64,000 bases of DNA. Source: an uncultured Paenibacillaceae bacterium. Its GTDB lineage: Bacteria > Bacillota > Bacilli > Aneurinibacillales > Aneurinibacillaceae. Below the pieces are notes generated by a model. The model saw only the letters and a list, made by a program, of their open reading frames with translations, did not search any database and had not been told where the DNA came from. The first letter of the stretch is position 1. Each line of letters starts with the position of its first letter. The stretch lies in assembly GCA_946478845.1 (NCBI GenBank), contig CAMLDI010000004.1, positions 1-64,000 of the forward strand, given 5' to 3'. Made by a program: the position numbers and the translations under genes. Shown one piece after another: positions 7,929 to 16,804 of this stretch.

Positions 7929-9662
7929 ATGGGTTTTTGGGGGAAGTTAGGGTCCAGTTTATTAGTTTCTAGTTTGCTATTTACCGCTTTGCCAGGACAA
8001 GTGTTCCTATCAGGAGGACCAATCTCACTGGTACAAAAAGCCTATGGGGAAGAGTTGAATTTAAGTACGGAAACGGTGGCGGCTTTAAAAGCCACAATGG
8101 CTGATTCATCGTTAACGGATTTGCAGAAAGCGCAAAAAATAGAAGAATTGATTGAAACCTTCATTAATGCTAGTAAAGAAGAATATTACATATCTAATCC
8201 AGATGAGTATGCCAGGGATACTAAGTTAATTTCCAGTGAGCTTGTGAATATTTTACGGAATTTTCCCAATAAAAATCAGGAGTTGGGAATTCTAGCAAAT
8301 TCTTTGTTAAATCTTATGGAAAAAGCTCCATACAATATAAGTAGTGTAGAAATCGATGAAACGGTTGCTTTTTATAAATCTTATATTGAGGAATTAAAAG
8401 TTGTAAAAAATAAATGCGGGAATATTGTTGACGCAAAACGTATAGAAAATATTGCTCTTGAGTTTCTAAAATACGTAGAATATTGCTTCACAGGTCTTTA
8501 TGTCCCTAATTCTATGGTTGTCACTTTAAGCGATTTAACAAAGAAGAAAATTAAAGAGAATTATCTTCCCATGTATACAGTGATTAATTCTTCTGGCCTT
8601 GTGAGTAAACCAGTGCCTAAAAAGGATTTTGAGTTTTCTTATTGGGACCATTACTCTGATCAGCAAGATAATCCCCAATTTACGGTTACTGCAGAAGCAG
8701 CTGCCTATTTAAAACAGTCTGGTGTGGAGAAAGTAGGCGTGGATTTCCATATCCTATTAGACATGACTTTTCCCATTTCTGCATTTGACGGGAAAACGAC
8801 GATTCGTTGTAAGTTAGACCCTGCCGCCCTTGATAGCGGTTATACCAGTATTGAGGCGCCAGTGTTAAAATTTGCCTTTTTAAAGAACGATCAAATAGTA
8901 ACTAAGTTACCTGCACCGGCTACCTTTAAATTTTGGTTGCCAGGCATTCAGGGGGTTAAGGATCCTTCGAAAATTAATATGTTTACCTATACAAATAATA
9001 AATGGCAGACTGGGACCAGTACATTAAAGGTGGATGAATACGGTTATGGCACCCTTTATTTCCCCGTTGCAGGAAGCGGAACCTTTTCTGCTTTTCTGAA
9101 CATCCCTTCTTTTGCGGATATTAAAGGCCATTGGGCTAGCCAGTACATCCAATTTATGGCGGCAAGAGGCATTGTAAAGGGTGTGGATGCTACTCACTTT
9201 GAACCCCAGCGAAATATTACGAGAGCAGAATTTGCTAGTTTAGTGATCCATACTATGGGTCTGCAAAATGAAAAGGCAACGAATCCTTTTGCAGATGTTA
9301 AAAGTACAGATTGGTTTGCGAATGTGGTATCGATCGCTGCAAAATATAATATTGTCAGTGGGGTTACAAAAACAGAGTTCGCTCCTAAAAAACCCATAAG
9401 CCGTCAGGAAATGGCTACTATGATTGCTAGAGCCATGAAGGTCAAAAAAGATGTTCAGTTAACAAAGAGTGCAGATGAAATACTGGCACCTTTTAAAGAT
9501 AAGAATACAGTAGCATCCTGGGCCCGTGAACCGATGGCGTTAGCTATTCAAGAAAGGCTGATTAATGGTGTTACATCAGACACGTTATCTCCTACATCGG
9601 AAACTACAAGAGCTCAAGCTGCCACTTTGATGTATCGATTCTATATTTTTCTCAATAATTAA
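7929..9662 (+). CDS. S-layer-homology (SLH) domain secreted protein
   Basis: Secreted protein of 577 residues: signal peptide (to about residue 40), a central region without a family I recognise, and three C-terminal SLH repeats beginning FADIKGHWAS (about 395), FADVKSTDWF (about 455) and FKDKNTVASW (about 515). SLH repeats anchor proteins to secondary cell-wall polymers, often pyruvylated, so this is a cell-surface protein. Residues 200-390 include beta-rich sequence seen in other SLH proteins. The ATG follows GAAAGGTG at a rather long spacing. Genes for wall-polymer synthesis (tagA- and tagO-like) follow. Confidence 0.9.
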   Translation: MGFWGKLGSSLLVSSLLFTALPGQVFLSGGPISLVQKAYGEELNLSTETVAALKATMADSSLTDLQKAQKIEELIETFINASKEEYYISNPDEYARDTKLISSELVNILRNFPNKNQELGILANSLLNLMEKAPYNISSVEIDETVAFYKSYIEELKVVKNKCGNIVDAKRIENIALEFLKYVEYCFTGLYVPNSMVVTLSDLTKKKIKENYLPMYTVINSSGLVSKPVPKKDFEFSYWDHYSDQQDNPQFTVTAEAAAYLKQSGVEKVGVDFHILLDMTFPISAFDGKTTIRCKLDPAALDSGYTSIEAPVLKFAFLKNDQIVTKLPAPATFKFWLPGIQGVKDPSKINMFTYTNNKWQTGTSTLKVDEYGYGTLYFPVAGSGTFSAFLNIPSFADIKGHWASQYIQFMAARGIVKGVDATHFEPQRNITRAEFASLVIHTMGLQNEKATNPFADVKSTDWFANVVSIAAKYNIVSGVTKTEFAPKKPISRQEMATMIARAMKVKKDVQLTKSADEILAPFKDKNTVASWAREPMALAIQERLINGVTSDTLSPTSETTRAQAATLMYRFYIFLNN

Positions 9663-9665
9663 GAT

Positions 9666-9692
9666 TTGTACTTTTCTATATCATAGTATAAA
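9666..9692 (+). promoter_or_regulatory. Possible promoter for the tagA-tagO pair
   Basis: TTGTAC at 9666 and TATAAA at 9687 are separated by 15 nt. If functional it rules out the in-frame ATG at 9693 as a start and favours 9726 or 9738. Confidence 0.4.
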
Positions 9693-9725
9693 ATGGATTC
9701 GGTAAGTCTTGATAACGAAGAATGG

Positions 9726-10484
9726 ATGAATGTTGATATGGATCAGTTAAAACGGGTCGAGATTTTAGGTGTGCCTTTTCTTCATGAAACCTTTGAAGGA
9801 ACTGTGGAGTTATTGACCCGGGAAGTATTAAAGGATGAGAAAATTCAAGTAGTGACTGCGAACCCGGAGATCGTTATGATGTGCCGGTCTAACCCGAATT
9901 TTAAGAGAATGTTAGAAAATGCGGATATAATAACCCCGGATGGAATAGGTATTGTTATGGCATCCCGTTGGATGGGCCAACCTTTGCCGGAGAGGGTAAC
10001 GGGCTTTGAGCTTTTGAATGGCTTAATGAGCCGTGCCAATAAATATGGTTGGAAATATGTTCTTTTAGGTGCTTCCCCCGCTTCTTGTAAGGGGGCAGCG
10101 GACAAATTGAAAGAGCTTTATCCAGGTGCTCAGTGCGTTGGATATTTTGATGGTTATTTTTCTCCCGAAACCGAAATAGAAATAATTGAATCCATTCGGG
10201 AGGCACGCCCACACTTTTTGTTTGTTGGTTTGGGTGCGCCAAGGCAAGAGGAATGGATTGCAAAATATTTGCAAGATTTACCGGTCAATCTTGCGATGGG
10301 GGTAGGTGGGAGTTTCGACGTTCTATCTGGTACGGTGAAAAGGGCGCCAAGAATTTGGCAGAAATTAAATATAGAATGGTTATATCGCCTTCTATCTCAA
10401 CCAAAAAGATGGAGAAGGCAGTTAATGTTACCAAAGTTTGCCCTGATTGTACTATGGAATCTATTCCTTCCGCATAAGAAATAA
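9726..10484 (+). CDS. tagA: WecG/TagA-family glycosyltransferase
   Basis: Glycosyltransferase of the WecG/TagA/CpsF family. TagA adds N-acetylmannosamine to lipid-linked GlcNAc, the second committed step of wall teichoic acid linkage-unit synthesis. Family hallmarks are TANPEIVMMC, ITPDGIGIVMASR with its conserved Asp, GFELLNGL and the C-terminal NIEWLYRLLSQPKRWRRQ membrane-association motif. About 252 residues matches the family. In-frame ATGs at 9693, 9726 and 9738 are possible and none has a strong ribosome site. The TagO-like gene starts 17 nt after the stop, so the two probably act in sequence on the same lipid carrier. Confidence 0.88.
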   Translation: MNVDMDQLKRVEILGVPFLHETFEGTVELLTREVLKDEKIQVVTANPEIVMMCRSNPNFKRMLENADIITPDGIGIVMASRWMGQPLPERVTGFELLNGLMSRANKYGWKYVLLGASPASCKGAADKLKELYPGAQCVGYFDGYFSPETEIEIIESIREARPHFLFVGLGAPRQEEWIAKYLQDLPVNLAMGVGGSFDVLSGTVKRAPRIWQKLNIEWLYRLLSQPKRWRRQLMLPKFALIVLWNLFLPHKK

Positions 10485-10501
10485 TTGTAAGGAGAGAGAG
10501 C

Positions 10502-11581
10502 ATGGGAATCTATGTGTATGGGTTTCTCCTTGCCCTGATTGTGACTTTTTCAATTACACCTTTAGTGAAAAAGTTCGCTATTAAAATTGGGGCTGTGGAC
10601 CGACCCAATTATCGTAAAGTACATCAGACCTTGATGCCTCGCCTGGGAGGATTAGCAATTTACATAGGATTTTCTCTATCCTACCTAATCTTTTTTCCTA
10701 CTTCACAAGAGGCCACAGGCATTTTTCTGGGTGGTACGATTATTATTTTGCTTGGAGTATTAGATGATCGCTTTGAATTGTCTCCGAAATTAAAGCTTCT
10801 TGGGCAATTAATTGCAGCTTTAGTAGTTGTTGTAATCTATGATTTGCGGATTGAATTGATTAATTTGCCTTTTGACGGAAATCTCTATTTATATTGGGAT
10901 TGGATTACGATTCCTGTAACTGTACTTTGGATTGTAGGGATTACGAATGCTGTTAATTTAATAGATGGTTTGGATGGACTTGCTGCAGGTGTGTCTGGTA
11001 TTGCAACGGCAGCCATGATGGTTATGGCTTTAATTATGGGTAATCTGGTGGTTGCTTTATACTGTGTTATTTTAATTGGGGGAATTTTGGGGTTTCTCTA
11101 TTATAATTTTCATCCAGCTAAGATTTTTATGGGAGATACAGGGGCTATGTTTTTAGGCTTTAACCTGGCGGCTCTCTCTATTCTAGGTTTTAAAAATGTA
11201 ACGTTGTTTTCGTTTATTATGCCTATTATTATATTAGGGGTTCCTCTTTCCGATACGGTGTTTGCTATGTTGCGCCGATACTTGAATAAACGCCCGATTT
11301 CAGGAGCGGATAAGGAACATTTGCATCATTGTTTGTTAGGATTAGGGTTTTCACACCGGGAAACGGTCATGATTATCTATGTGATTAGCATTATTTTCGC
11401 AACGGCAGCGATTGTGTTCTCTCAATCCACCCTCTGGGGAGCTTTGATTCTTGTCGTTGTGCTAACAATCTTCCTCCAGTATGGAGCGGAATTAATTGGC
11501 CTTATAGGGGAGCAGAAGCGGCCTCTTATTGATATGGCACGGCGCATTGCTACCCGGAGAATGCGGCGAATGGAGAAATAA
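10502..11581 (+). CDS. tagO: Undecaprenyl-phosphate GlcNAc-1-phosphate transferase (TagO/WecA type)
   Basis: Polytopic enzyme of 359 residues of the MraY/WecA superfamily. It transfers GlcNAc-1-phosphate from UDP-GlcNAc to undecaprenyl phosphate at the cytoplasmic face, starting wall-polymer synthesis. Visible motifs are the acidic LLGVLDDRFEL, NAVNLIDGLDGLAAG, FMGDTGAMFLG and the His-rich KEHLHHCLLGLGFSHRE loop. About eleven hydrophobic segments are present. The start follows AGGAGAG. Together with the preceding tagA-type gene it makes the linkage unit, probably for the polymer that the SLH protein binds. Confidence 0.93.
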   Translation: MGIYVYGFLLALIVTFSITPLVKKFAIKIGAVDRPNYRKVHQTLMPRLGGLAIYIGFSLSYLIFFPTSQEATGIFLGGTIIILLGVLDDRFELSPKLKLLGQLIAALVVVVIYDLRIELINLPFDGNLYLYWDWITIPVTVLWIVGITNAVNLIDGLDGLAAGVSGIATAAMMVMALIMGNLVVALYCVILIGGILGFLYYNFHPAKIFMGDTGAMFLGFNLAALSILGFKNVTLFSFIMPIIILGVPLSDTVFAMLRRYLNKRPISGADKEHLHHCLLGLGFSHRETVMIIYVISIIFATAAIVFSQSTLWGALILVVVLTIFLQYGAELIGLIGEQKRPLIDMARRIATRRMRRMEK

Positions 11582-11595
11582 AATAGATAGAAAGA

Positions 11596-11628
11596 AGCCA
11601 AAGGTCGTTAAGAACCTTTGGCTTTTTT
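11596..11628 (+). terminator. Terminator after tagO
   Basis: AGCCAAAGGT and ACCTTTGGCT form a 10-bp stem with an 8-nt loop, followed by eight T. It separates tagO from the convergent ATPase gene and may also serve that gene weakly. Confidence 0.9.
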
Positions 11629-11629
11629 T

Positions 11630-13543
11630 TCACCGCAATAATCTTAAACCGCTTAAAATGACAGCCAGTGTACTTCCTTCGTGGCCAATAACACCTGATG
11701 GGAGATTAATGCTTCCGATGAAATTCCCAGCAACCAGGAGGAGAACAACGGAAATTGCAAATGTTAGGTTTTGTTTTATCACCCGATTGGTGCGGCGGCC
11801 TAAGGAGATGGCATAGGGAACCTTGGAAATGTCATCTGCCATAAGAACAACATTGGCTGTTTCCAAGGCCACATCGGTGCCAGCTGCCCCCATGGCTATT
11901 CCCACAGAGGATGCAGCCAACGCTGGGGCATCATTTACTCCATCCCCAATCATCGCTACTTTTCCATAGCGATTGCCCAGGTCCTTTACTACCTCAACTT
12001 TTTGTTCTGGCAGGAGTTGGGCATACACCTCATTTACACCAATTTGCTCACCGATTGCCTGGGCGGTGGAGTAGGTATCCCCTGTTAACATGGCTACCCT
12101 GATGCCCATTTGTTTGAGTGTTTGTACCCCTTCTTTAGCTTCAGGCCGGATAATATCCTGAATCCCTAAGATCCCCAATACTTTCTTTGGGGACTGGATA
12201 AAAATAATGGTTTTCCCTTGTTTTTCTAACCTTTCGGCCATTTCTTGTTCTTCATGGGAGAGGTATTTATTTTCTAAAAGATTGATCTTTCCGATGCGAT
12301 ATTCTTCTCCATTTACCATACCATGTACACCTAATCCAGGAACGGCTTGAAGTTGTGAAGCCTCGTATAACTCTATATGTTTATCATTGGCTGTTTTCAC
12401 AATGGCTTTTGCAATGGGGTGTTCTGATAGGTTTTCCAAAGAAGCAGAAAGCCGCAAAAGCTCATCCTTTGTTTGCCCATGCAAAGGGATAATATCTGTA
12501 AGTCTCGGTTGCCCTTCCGTAAGGGTTCCTGTCTTGTCAAAAGCGACGACTTTAATCCCACCCATGTTTTCCAGATGGATTCCCCCTTTAAACAGGATTC
12601 CTTTTCTGGCCCCATTGGATATAGCAGATAGAATGGCAGGCATAATGGAGGAGACAAGGGCACAGGGGGAAGCCACAACGAGGAAAATCATTGCCCGATA
12701 AATGGTTTCATTCCATGTCCAACCAAAAAGGTAAGGAGGCAATACCATTAACAGGAGGGCAGAAATAATGACCACCCGGGCATAAATTCGTTCGAATTTT
12801 TCTACAAACAATTGGCTTGGGGGCATTTCACTTTGTGCTTCTTGAACCAAACGAATGATTCTGGCGAGGAGGGTGGCCTCGGCGGGTTTCGTTACTTCAA
12901 TAGTCAAAGCCCCGTGGCCGTTAATGGTGCCGGCGAAAACTTCATCACCCTGGAACTTATCGACTGGAATGGATTCACCGGTAATGGAGGATTGATTGAT
13001 AGCTGAATGGCCTTCATGGATTATGCCATCGGCTGGAATGCGTTCTCCTGGCTTAACCAACAACAGGTCTCCTTTTTGCAATAATTCAACCTGTATTTTT
13101 TCTTGGATATGATCTCGCAAAATTAGTGCTTCTTCCGGGCGAAGTTCCATGATAGATTGAATATCTTTGTTGGTTCGGTCCATGGTATATTTTTCAAGGG
13201 TGCCACTCAAAGAAAAAATGAAAATTAAAATAGCGCCATCCATCCAATAGCCAATACTTGCTGCTCCAATTGCAGCCACAACCATGAGCAGGTCTACATC
13301 CAGATCATGTTCTTTAATGAGAGTTTCCAGGCCTTCCTTTGCTTTTTGATATCCGCCAATAAGATAGGCCACAATAAATAAGGGAATTTCTAAAATAGCA
13401 ATCCCATATTGGTCTGAATACCATGCCAAAAAAATGAAAAGGGCACACAACGCCGACATAAAGGCAGCCCCATGGCGCTCCCAGAACCTTATCTTTGTTT
13501 TTACATTAACTTGCTCTTGTTCTGCAACAGCCAATTCGCTCAT
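11630..13543 (-). CDS. P1B-4-type metal-efflux ATPase (PfeT/FrvA/CtpD-like)
   Basis: Heavy-metal P-type ATPase of about 637 residues without an N-terminal metal-binding domain. Landmarks, counted from the upstream GTG at 13552, are TGES (191-194), SPC in the sixth membrane helix (295-297), DKTGT with the phosphorylated Asp (339), SEHP, GDGVND and HEGST near residue 624. SPC instead of CPC plus a C-terminal HEG motif defines the P1B-4 group, which exports Fe(II) (B. subtilis PfeT, Listeria FrvA) or Co(II). I chose the ATG at 13543, 8 nt after AGGAAG. A 23-bp Fur-like palindrome overlaps the promoter, supporting iron efflux as its role. Cobalt export is the alternative. Confidence 0.88.
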   Translation of the reverse strand: MSELAVAEQEQVNVKTKIRFWERHGAAFMSALCALFIFLAWYSDQYGIAILEIPLFIVAYLIGGYQKAKEGLETLIKEHDLDVDLLMVVAAIGAASIGYWMDGAILIFIFSLSGTLEKYTMDRTNKDIQSIMELRPEEALILRDHIQEKIQVELLQKGDLLLVKPGERIPADGIIHEGHSAINQSSITGESIPVDKFQGDEVFAGTINGHGALTIEVTKPAEATLLARIIRLVQEAQSEMPPSQLFVEKFERIYARVVIISALLLMVLPPYLFGWTWNETIYRAMIFLVVASPCALVSSIMPAILSAISNGARKGILFKGGIHLENMGGIKVVAFDKTGTLTEGQPRLTDIIPLHGQTKDELLRLSASLENLSEHPIAKAIVKTANDKHIELYEASQLQAVPGLGVHGMVNGEEYRIGKINLLENKYLSHEEQEMAERLEKQGKTIIFIQSPKKVLGILGIQDIIRPEAKEGVQTLKQMGIRVAMLTGDTYSTAQAIGEQIGVNEVYAQLLPEQKVEVVKDLGNRYGKVAMIGDGVNDAPALAASSVGIAMGAAGTDVALETANVVLMADDISKVPYAISLGRRTNRVIKQNLTFAISVVLLLVAGNFIGSINLPSGVIGHEGSTLAVILSGLRLLR

Positions 13544-13570
13544 TCGCATCACTTCCTATCTAGTCAATAA

Positions 13571-13606
13571 TTAATAATGATAATCATTATTAATTATGAT
13601 TGTCAA
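13571..13606 (-). promoter_or_regulatory. Promoter with Fur-like operator for the P1B-4 ATPase
   Basis: On the minus strand TTGACA (13606-13601) is followed after 18 nt by TATCAT. Positions 13571-13593 form an 11-1-11 inverted repeat (arms TTAATAATGAT / ATCATTATTAA). Within it TGATAATCATTATTA matches the Fur box at 14 of 15 positions, better than the PerR consensus. Confidence 0.75.
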
Positions 13607-13630
13607 TGAGTTTGAAAGTTTTGCTAACAT

Positions 13631-13668
13631 AAAAAAAGCATCTCTTTCCTAGATAGGAAGGAGATGCT
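13631..13668 (-). terminator. Terminator of uppP
   Basis: AGCATCTCcTTCCT-type arms form a long imperfect stem followed on the minus strand by seven T, just after the uppP stop. Confidence 0.85.
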
Positions 13669-13684
13669 ATTTTTTTCTTTATAA

Positions 13685-14536
13685 CTACATAATAAATACG
13701 ATGTAGACGATAATCGCTAAGAGGATGCGATAGATGGCAAAAGGAATCAGTTTAATTTTATTAATGAGCTTTAAGAAGAATTTGATAGAGATTAACGCAA
13801 AGATGAAGGCGCTGATGAAACCTGCTATGAAAAAGGGTAAGGCATCCATGGCAAAGTACTCTAAGTTTTTCACGAAAGAGAGTAAGCTAGCGCCAGCCAT
13901 GATGGGTACGGCCATAATAAAGGTAAAGTCAGCTGCAGCCCGATGGCTCATTCCCAATAAAACCCCACCGGAAATGGTAGAGCCTGAACGGGAAAATCCT
14001 GGCCAGAGGGAAAAGCATTGCATAAGCCCTACAAAAAGTGCTTGCTTATAGGAAATCTGGTCAACAGTTTCAACTGAGGGTTTTTTCTTTCTAAACAAGT
14101 CAGCTAAAATCATGAACACTGCCCCAAGGATTAAGCCGATTAAAACGGTATAGGTGGAAAATAAATACTCATCAATGTAATCTTCAAATAAAACTCCTAA
14201 AATACCTGCAGGCAATAAGCCGATAATCACATGTCTTAATTTTAGATGGTTTTCTGTGTAGTGTTCCACTTTTTTGTGTCTGAGCCGGGTAAATAGGGTC
14301 TTTAATCCCAGCAATTCAATAAATCGGTCTTTAAAGACGACAACCACTGCTAATATAGAACCAAGCTGAATCACAACTTTAAAGGTATTGGCTGCATACT
14401 TTGATAAAAATTCTTTGGATTGCAACCACATATCATCCACAATAATCATGTGGCCTGTTGATGATACAGGAGCGAATTCCGTTAATCCTTCAACCATTCC
14501 TAGAATAATTGCTTTTAAAATTGTAATAAAATCCAT
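13685..14536 (-). CDS. uppP: Undecaprenyl-diphosphatase
   Basis: UppP/BacA of 283 residues, an integral membrane phosphatase that recycles undecaprenyl diphosphate to the monophosphate carrier used for peptidoglycan and teichoic acid; it gives bacitracin resistance when abundant. The catalytic motifs are GLTEFAPVSSTGH near the N-terminus and LWPGFSRSGSTISGG in the middle, with about eight hydrophobic segments. Usual proteins have EFLPISSTGH, so EFAPVSSTGH is a mild variant. It forms a single-gene unit with its own terminator. It lies near tagO, which uses the same carrier lipid, but on the other strand. Confidence 0.95.
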   Translation of the reverse strand: MDFITILKAIILGMVEGLTEFAPVSSTGHMIIVDDMWLQSKEFLSKYAANTFKVVIQLGSILAVVVVFKDRFIELLGLKTLFTRLRHKKVEHYTENHLKLRHVIIGLLPAGILGVLFEDYIDEYLFSTYTVLIGLILGAVFMILADLFRKKKPSVETVDQISYKQALFVGLMQCFSLWPGFSRSGSTISGGVLLGMSHRAAADFTFIMAVPIMAGASLLSFVKNLEYFAMDALPFFIAGFISAFIFALISIKFFLKLINKIKLIPFAIYRILLAIIVYIVFIM

Positions 14537-14684
14537 TGCCGTTATTACTCCTTATCTCTGAAGTTGGATATGATTATGGATAAACATACTCATTATTTTA
14601 CCAGTTACTACATACCAATCATCATTTTTTAAATTTTCTGAATTAATATGTTCACACTTTAATCCTAAAACGGATGTAATTAAT

Positions 14685-15065
14685 TTAAATTAAGTTCCAA
14701 ACAACCAGATAATAACAACCAAAAATAATAAAGATGAGAATAATAGTGATGGTCAAAAACATAATCATCCCTTTGGAAAATGTATAAGTTTGGTTATTAA
14801 TATCACGGCCTTTTCTAAAATAGCCGATTGTTGTAATGATTAATACAATCATTCCAATAATGATGGAGGATAATCCAATCATTTTTGCCAATAAATCTCC
14901 AATGATAATGTTGGCAGTAAGGAAAGTAAAATGAAGATTGGTTACTAAAAAGCCTACTCCCATAATAGTAATGGAGGTTCTTACCCAAGCAAGATATGTT
15001 CTTTCATTAGCTAAGTGTTGCTGTATATATTTGGAATCCGTTGTTTGTTGATTGGAAGGGTCCAT
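14685..15065 (-). CDS. DUF202 (YidH-like) small membrane protein
   Basis: Protein of 126 residues with the DUF202 signature LANERTYLAWVRTSITIMGVGF near residues 17-39 and three hydrophobic segments (about 28-46, 58-80, 98-122). The family has no settled function; relatives are often found beside transporters. No co-transcribed partner is visible. The gene is AT-rich and its weak ribosome site lies in a TACAAAATATGG context. Confidence 0.85.
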   Translation of the reverse strand: MDPSNQQTTDSKYIQQHLANERTYLAWVRTSITIMGVGFLVTNLHFTFLTANIIIGDLLAKMIGLSSIIIGMIVLIITTIGYFRKGRDINNQTYTFSKGMIMFLTITIILIFIIFGCYYLVVWNLI

Positions 15066-15272
15066 ATTTTGTACCTCTAATCAGATCATTTTTTTAAAAT
15101 ATTATAACGTTGTATTGTTAAAATTACCAAGTTGAAACTTTTTCTAAAATATCTTCGTATAGATAGAATACGAATACCCTTATATGTCTCTTTCCACTAC
15201 TAAGCACTATTTTACGATATAATAATAGTAGAAAACAAAAACTATCAAAATTTTTGGGGAGGAAAGTAACTG

Positions 15273-15698
15273 ATGAAGAAATTAGGTGCGCTTATTTTGG
15301 CCTTAACTTTTGTATTTTCATTAAATATCGGAATCTTTGGCTCTGAAGAAGCCAGTGCAGCAAAAAGGGGCGGTGGCTTTAATTCTGGCGGGTTGAAATC
15401 TAGCACACCCTCTAATTCTACGGTTAACCCTGTAAAAAAACCGGATTCTTCAAGCAATAGCCAAATGAAAAGCACCCCTACTAAAAGTTCTAGCAAAAGC
15501 GGTTTTATGAAAGGGTTATTGTTTGGTGGTTTAGCCGGTCTGTTGCTGGGGGGATTATTTGGCGATGGCATTTTAGGTGCGATTTTAGGTTTACTTATTA
15601 ATGGATTGGCCATTGCAGTGATTGTAATTCTTGCTGTGAAGATTTATAAAATCATTAAACGGAAACGTATGGAAAAAAATTGGGCTAATAGATTCTAG
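15273..15698 (+). CDS. Small secreted/membrane protein with Gly-rich Tim44-N-like segment
   Basis: Protein of 141 residues: signal peptide ending near ASAAKRGG, a Ser/Thr/Lys-rich linker (about 30-75), then a Gly-rich hydrophobic stretch (MKGLLFGGLAGLLLGGLFG) and a second membrane segment with a basic tail. This plan resembles proteins often annotated as 'Tim44-like', but the Tim44 domain itself is missing, so function is unknown. The start follows GGGGAGGAAAG. It is monocistronic. Confidence 0.75.
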   Translation: MKKLGALILALTFVFSLNIGIFGSEEASAAKRGGGFNSGGLKSSTPSNSTVNPVKKPDSSSNSQMKSTPTKSSSKSGFMKGLLFGGLAGLLLGGLFGDGILGAILGLLINGLAIAVIVILAVKIYKIIKRKRMEKNWANRF

Positions 15699-15741
15699 GT
15701 TTTCCATATTTTACAGTATTCTGCAAATAAATTACGGCACA

Positions 15742-15843
15742 TGCTACCATTTTTCGGTGAAAAACGTGGCAATATGTAGTAAAATCAAATCATGTAATAT
15801 AATATAAAAAATGACAGGTTGCCTGATTTGGCAACCTTTTTTT
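15742..15843 (+). terminator. Hairpin and terminator after the 15.3-kb gene
   Basis: TGCTAC and GTGGCA (15742-15771) form a hairpin with an inner T/A stem. A classical terminator follows at 15817-15843: GGTTGCC / GGCAACC, 6-nt loop, seven T. Nothing coding is visible between 15699 and 15898. Confidence 0.75.
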
Positions 15844-15898
15844 ATTTAATGTGTTTAAATATATAGATTTAGTTAACTAATGTTCAAATTTTCTTCAA

Positions 15899-15927
15899 TT
15901 GTATGTGAAACCTCGACATAATATACT
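15899..15927 (+). promoter_or_regulatory. Promoter of the 11-residue-repeat protein gene
   Basis: TTGTAT and TATACT are separated by exactly 17 nt. Transcription would start near 15934 and give a leader of about 70 nt that contains GC-rich inverted repeats (CCCC...GGGG, ATTGG...CCAAT) and a Spo0A-box heptamer TTCGACA at 15953. Confidence 0.65.
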
Positions 15928-16002
15928 ATGAATTGGGGGACAAACCCCTGGTTTCGACAACGGGGTATGAAAAAGTCCAATATCTTCGTAGGGGTGAAAA
16001 TA

Positions 16003-16626
16003 ATGAAAAAAGTAATTATCGCTGGCATGACCGTTTTAACATTAGCTGCTACAACTTCTGTTTTTGCCGCAGGTGCATCTACTCCAGCACTTCCTCTTCC
16101 TGGTGTAACTGATGTTGCAGGTCTTGCAACTGGTACTCTTGGAAAAGTTACTGCTGTGAAAGATCTTGCTACTACTGTTGCTATGGGTGAAGTAACCAAT
16201 GCTTTAGCAGTTAAAGATGCTGCTCTTGGACATGCAGTGGCAGTGAAAGATGTTGCTATGGGTGAAGTAGGCGCATTACAAGGCGTTGCTCTAAAACAAG
16301 TTAACGATGCAGTTGGCTTAGTTGCTGCAGAAAGCGGCGTTGTTAACGGAATCGTTAGCAATCCTCTTGGAACAGTTGGCGCTTTAGCTACTGATCCAGC
16401 TGGAACCATTACTGGTGTTGTAGGTGGCCAAGTTGGCACTGTACAAGGCGTTGTAACTGGCAAAGTTGGCGAAGTTCAAGGCGTTGTAACTGGTGAAGTT
16501 GCTAAAGTTCAAGGCATTGCTGCAGGCGAAGTAGGCGTAGTTAAAGGAATTGTTACAGATCAAGTTGGTAAAAAAGTTGAACTTGTAAAAGCTCTTCCTG
16601 GAGTTGTAACTGGTCTTTTAAAATAA
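16003..16626 (+). CDS. Secreted Gly/Val-rich protein of 11-residue repeats
   Basis: Protein of 207 residues with a signal peptide cleaved near VFAAGA. The C-terminal half contains consecutive 11-residue units: GGQVGTVQGVV, TGKVGEVQGVV, TGEVAKVQGIA, AGEVGVVKGIV and TDQVGKKVELV; weaker copies (ALGHAVAVKDV, AMGEVGALQGV) occur earlier. Undecad periodicity is typical of amphipathic helices lying on membranes or surfaces, as in LEA-type and synuclein-like proteins. I recognise no family. The ATG at 16003 is set by AGGGGTG and by the promoter at 15899-15927, which excludes the in-frame ATG at 15928. Strong flanking promoter and terminator signals suggest high expression. Confidence 0.8.
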   Translation: MKKVIIAGMTVLTLAATTSVFAAGASTPALPLPGVTDVAGLATGTLGKVTAVKDLATTVAMGEVTNALAVKDAALGHAVAVKDVAMGEVGALQGVALKQVNDAVGLVAAESGVVNGIVSNPLGTVGALATDPAGTITGVVGGQVGTVQGVVTGKVGEVQGVVTGEVAKVQGIAAGEVGVVKGIVTDQVGKKVELVKALPGVVTGLLK

Positions 16627-16663
16627 TAGATTATAACTGAACTATTCATACTATCATAAAAAA

Positions 16664-16697
16664 TAGAGCCTCCAATTTGGGAGGCTCTATTTTTTTT
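16664..16697 (+). terminator. Strong terminator
   Basis: TAGAGCCTCC and GGAGGCTCTA form a 10-bp stem followed by nine T, 38 nt after the repeat-protein stop. Confidence 0.92.
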
Positions 16698-16804
16698 TGG
16701 TAAAGAAAAACAGTTTCTAAGATAGAACATAAGTTAATATTTTATATAACTGTGGATTAATAAAAGGAATAGTAAGCAATGAAAACAGAATGGCAGGTGC
16801 ATTT

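Noticed and set aside
15933..15960. tmRNA-like GGTTTCGAC sequence
   Set aside because: The match is a few bases, with no tRNA-like domain or tag reading frame; it is part of an mRNA leader.
15873..16463. 196-residue frame on the minus strand opposite the 11-residue-repeat protein
   Set aside because: It is the antisense of a repetitive gene with biased codons; the plus strand has promoter, ribosome site, signal peptide and terminator.
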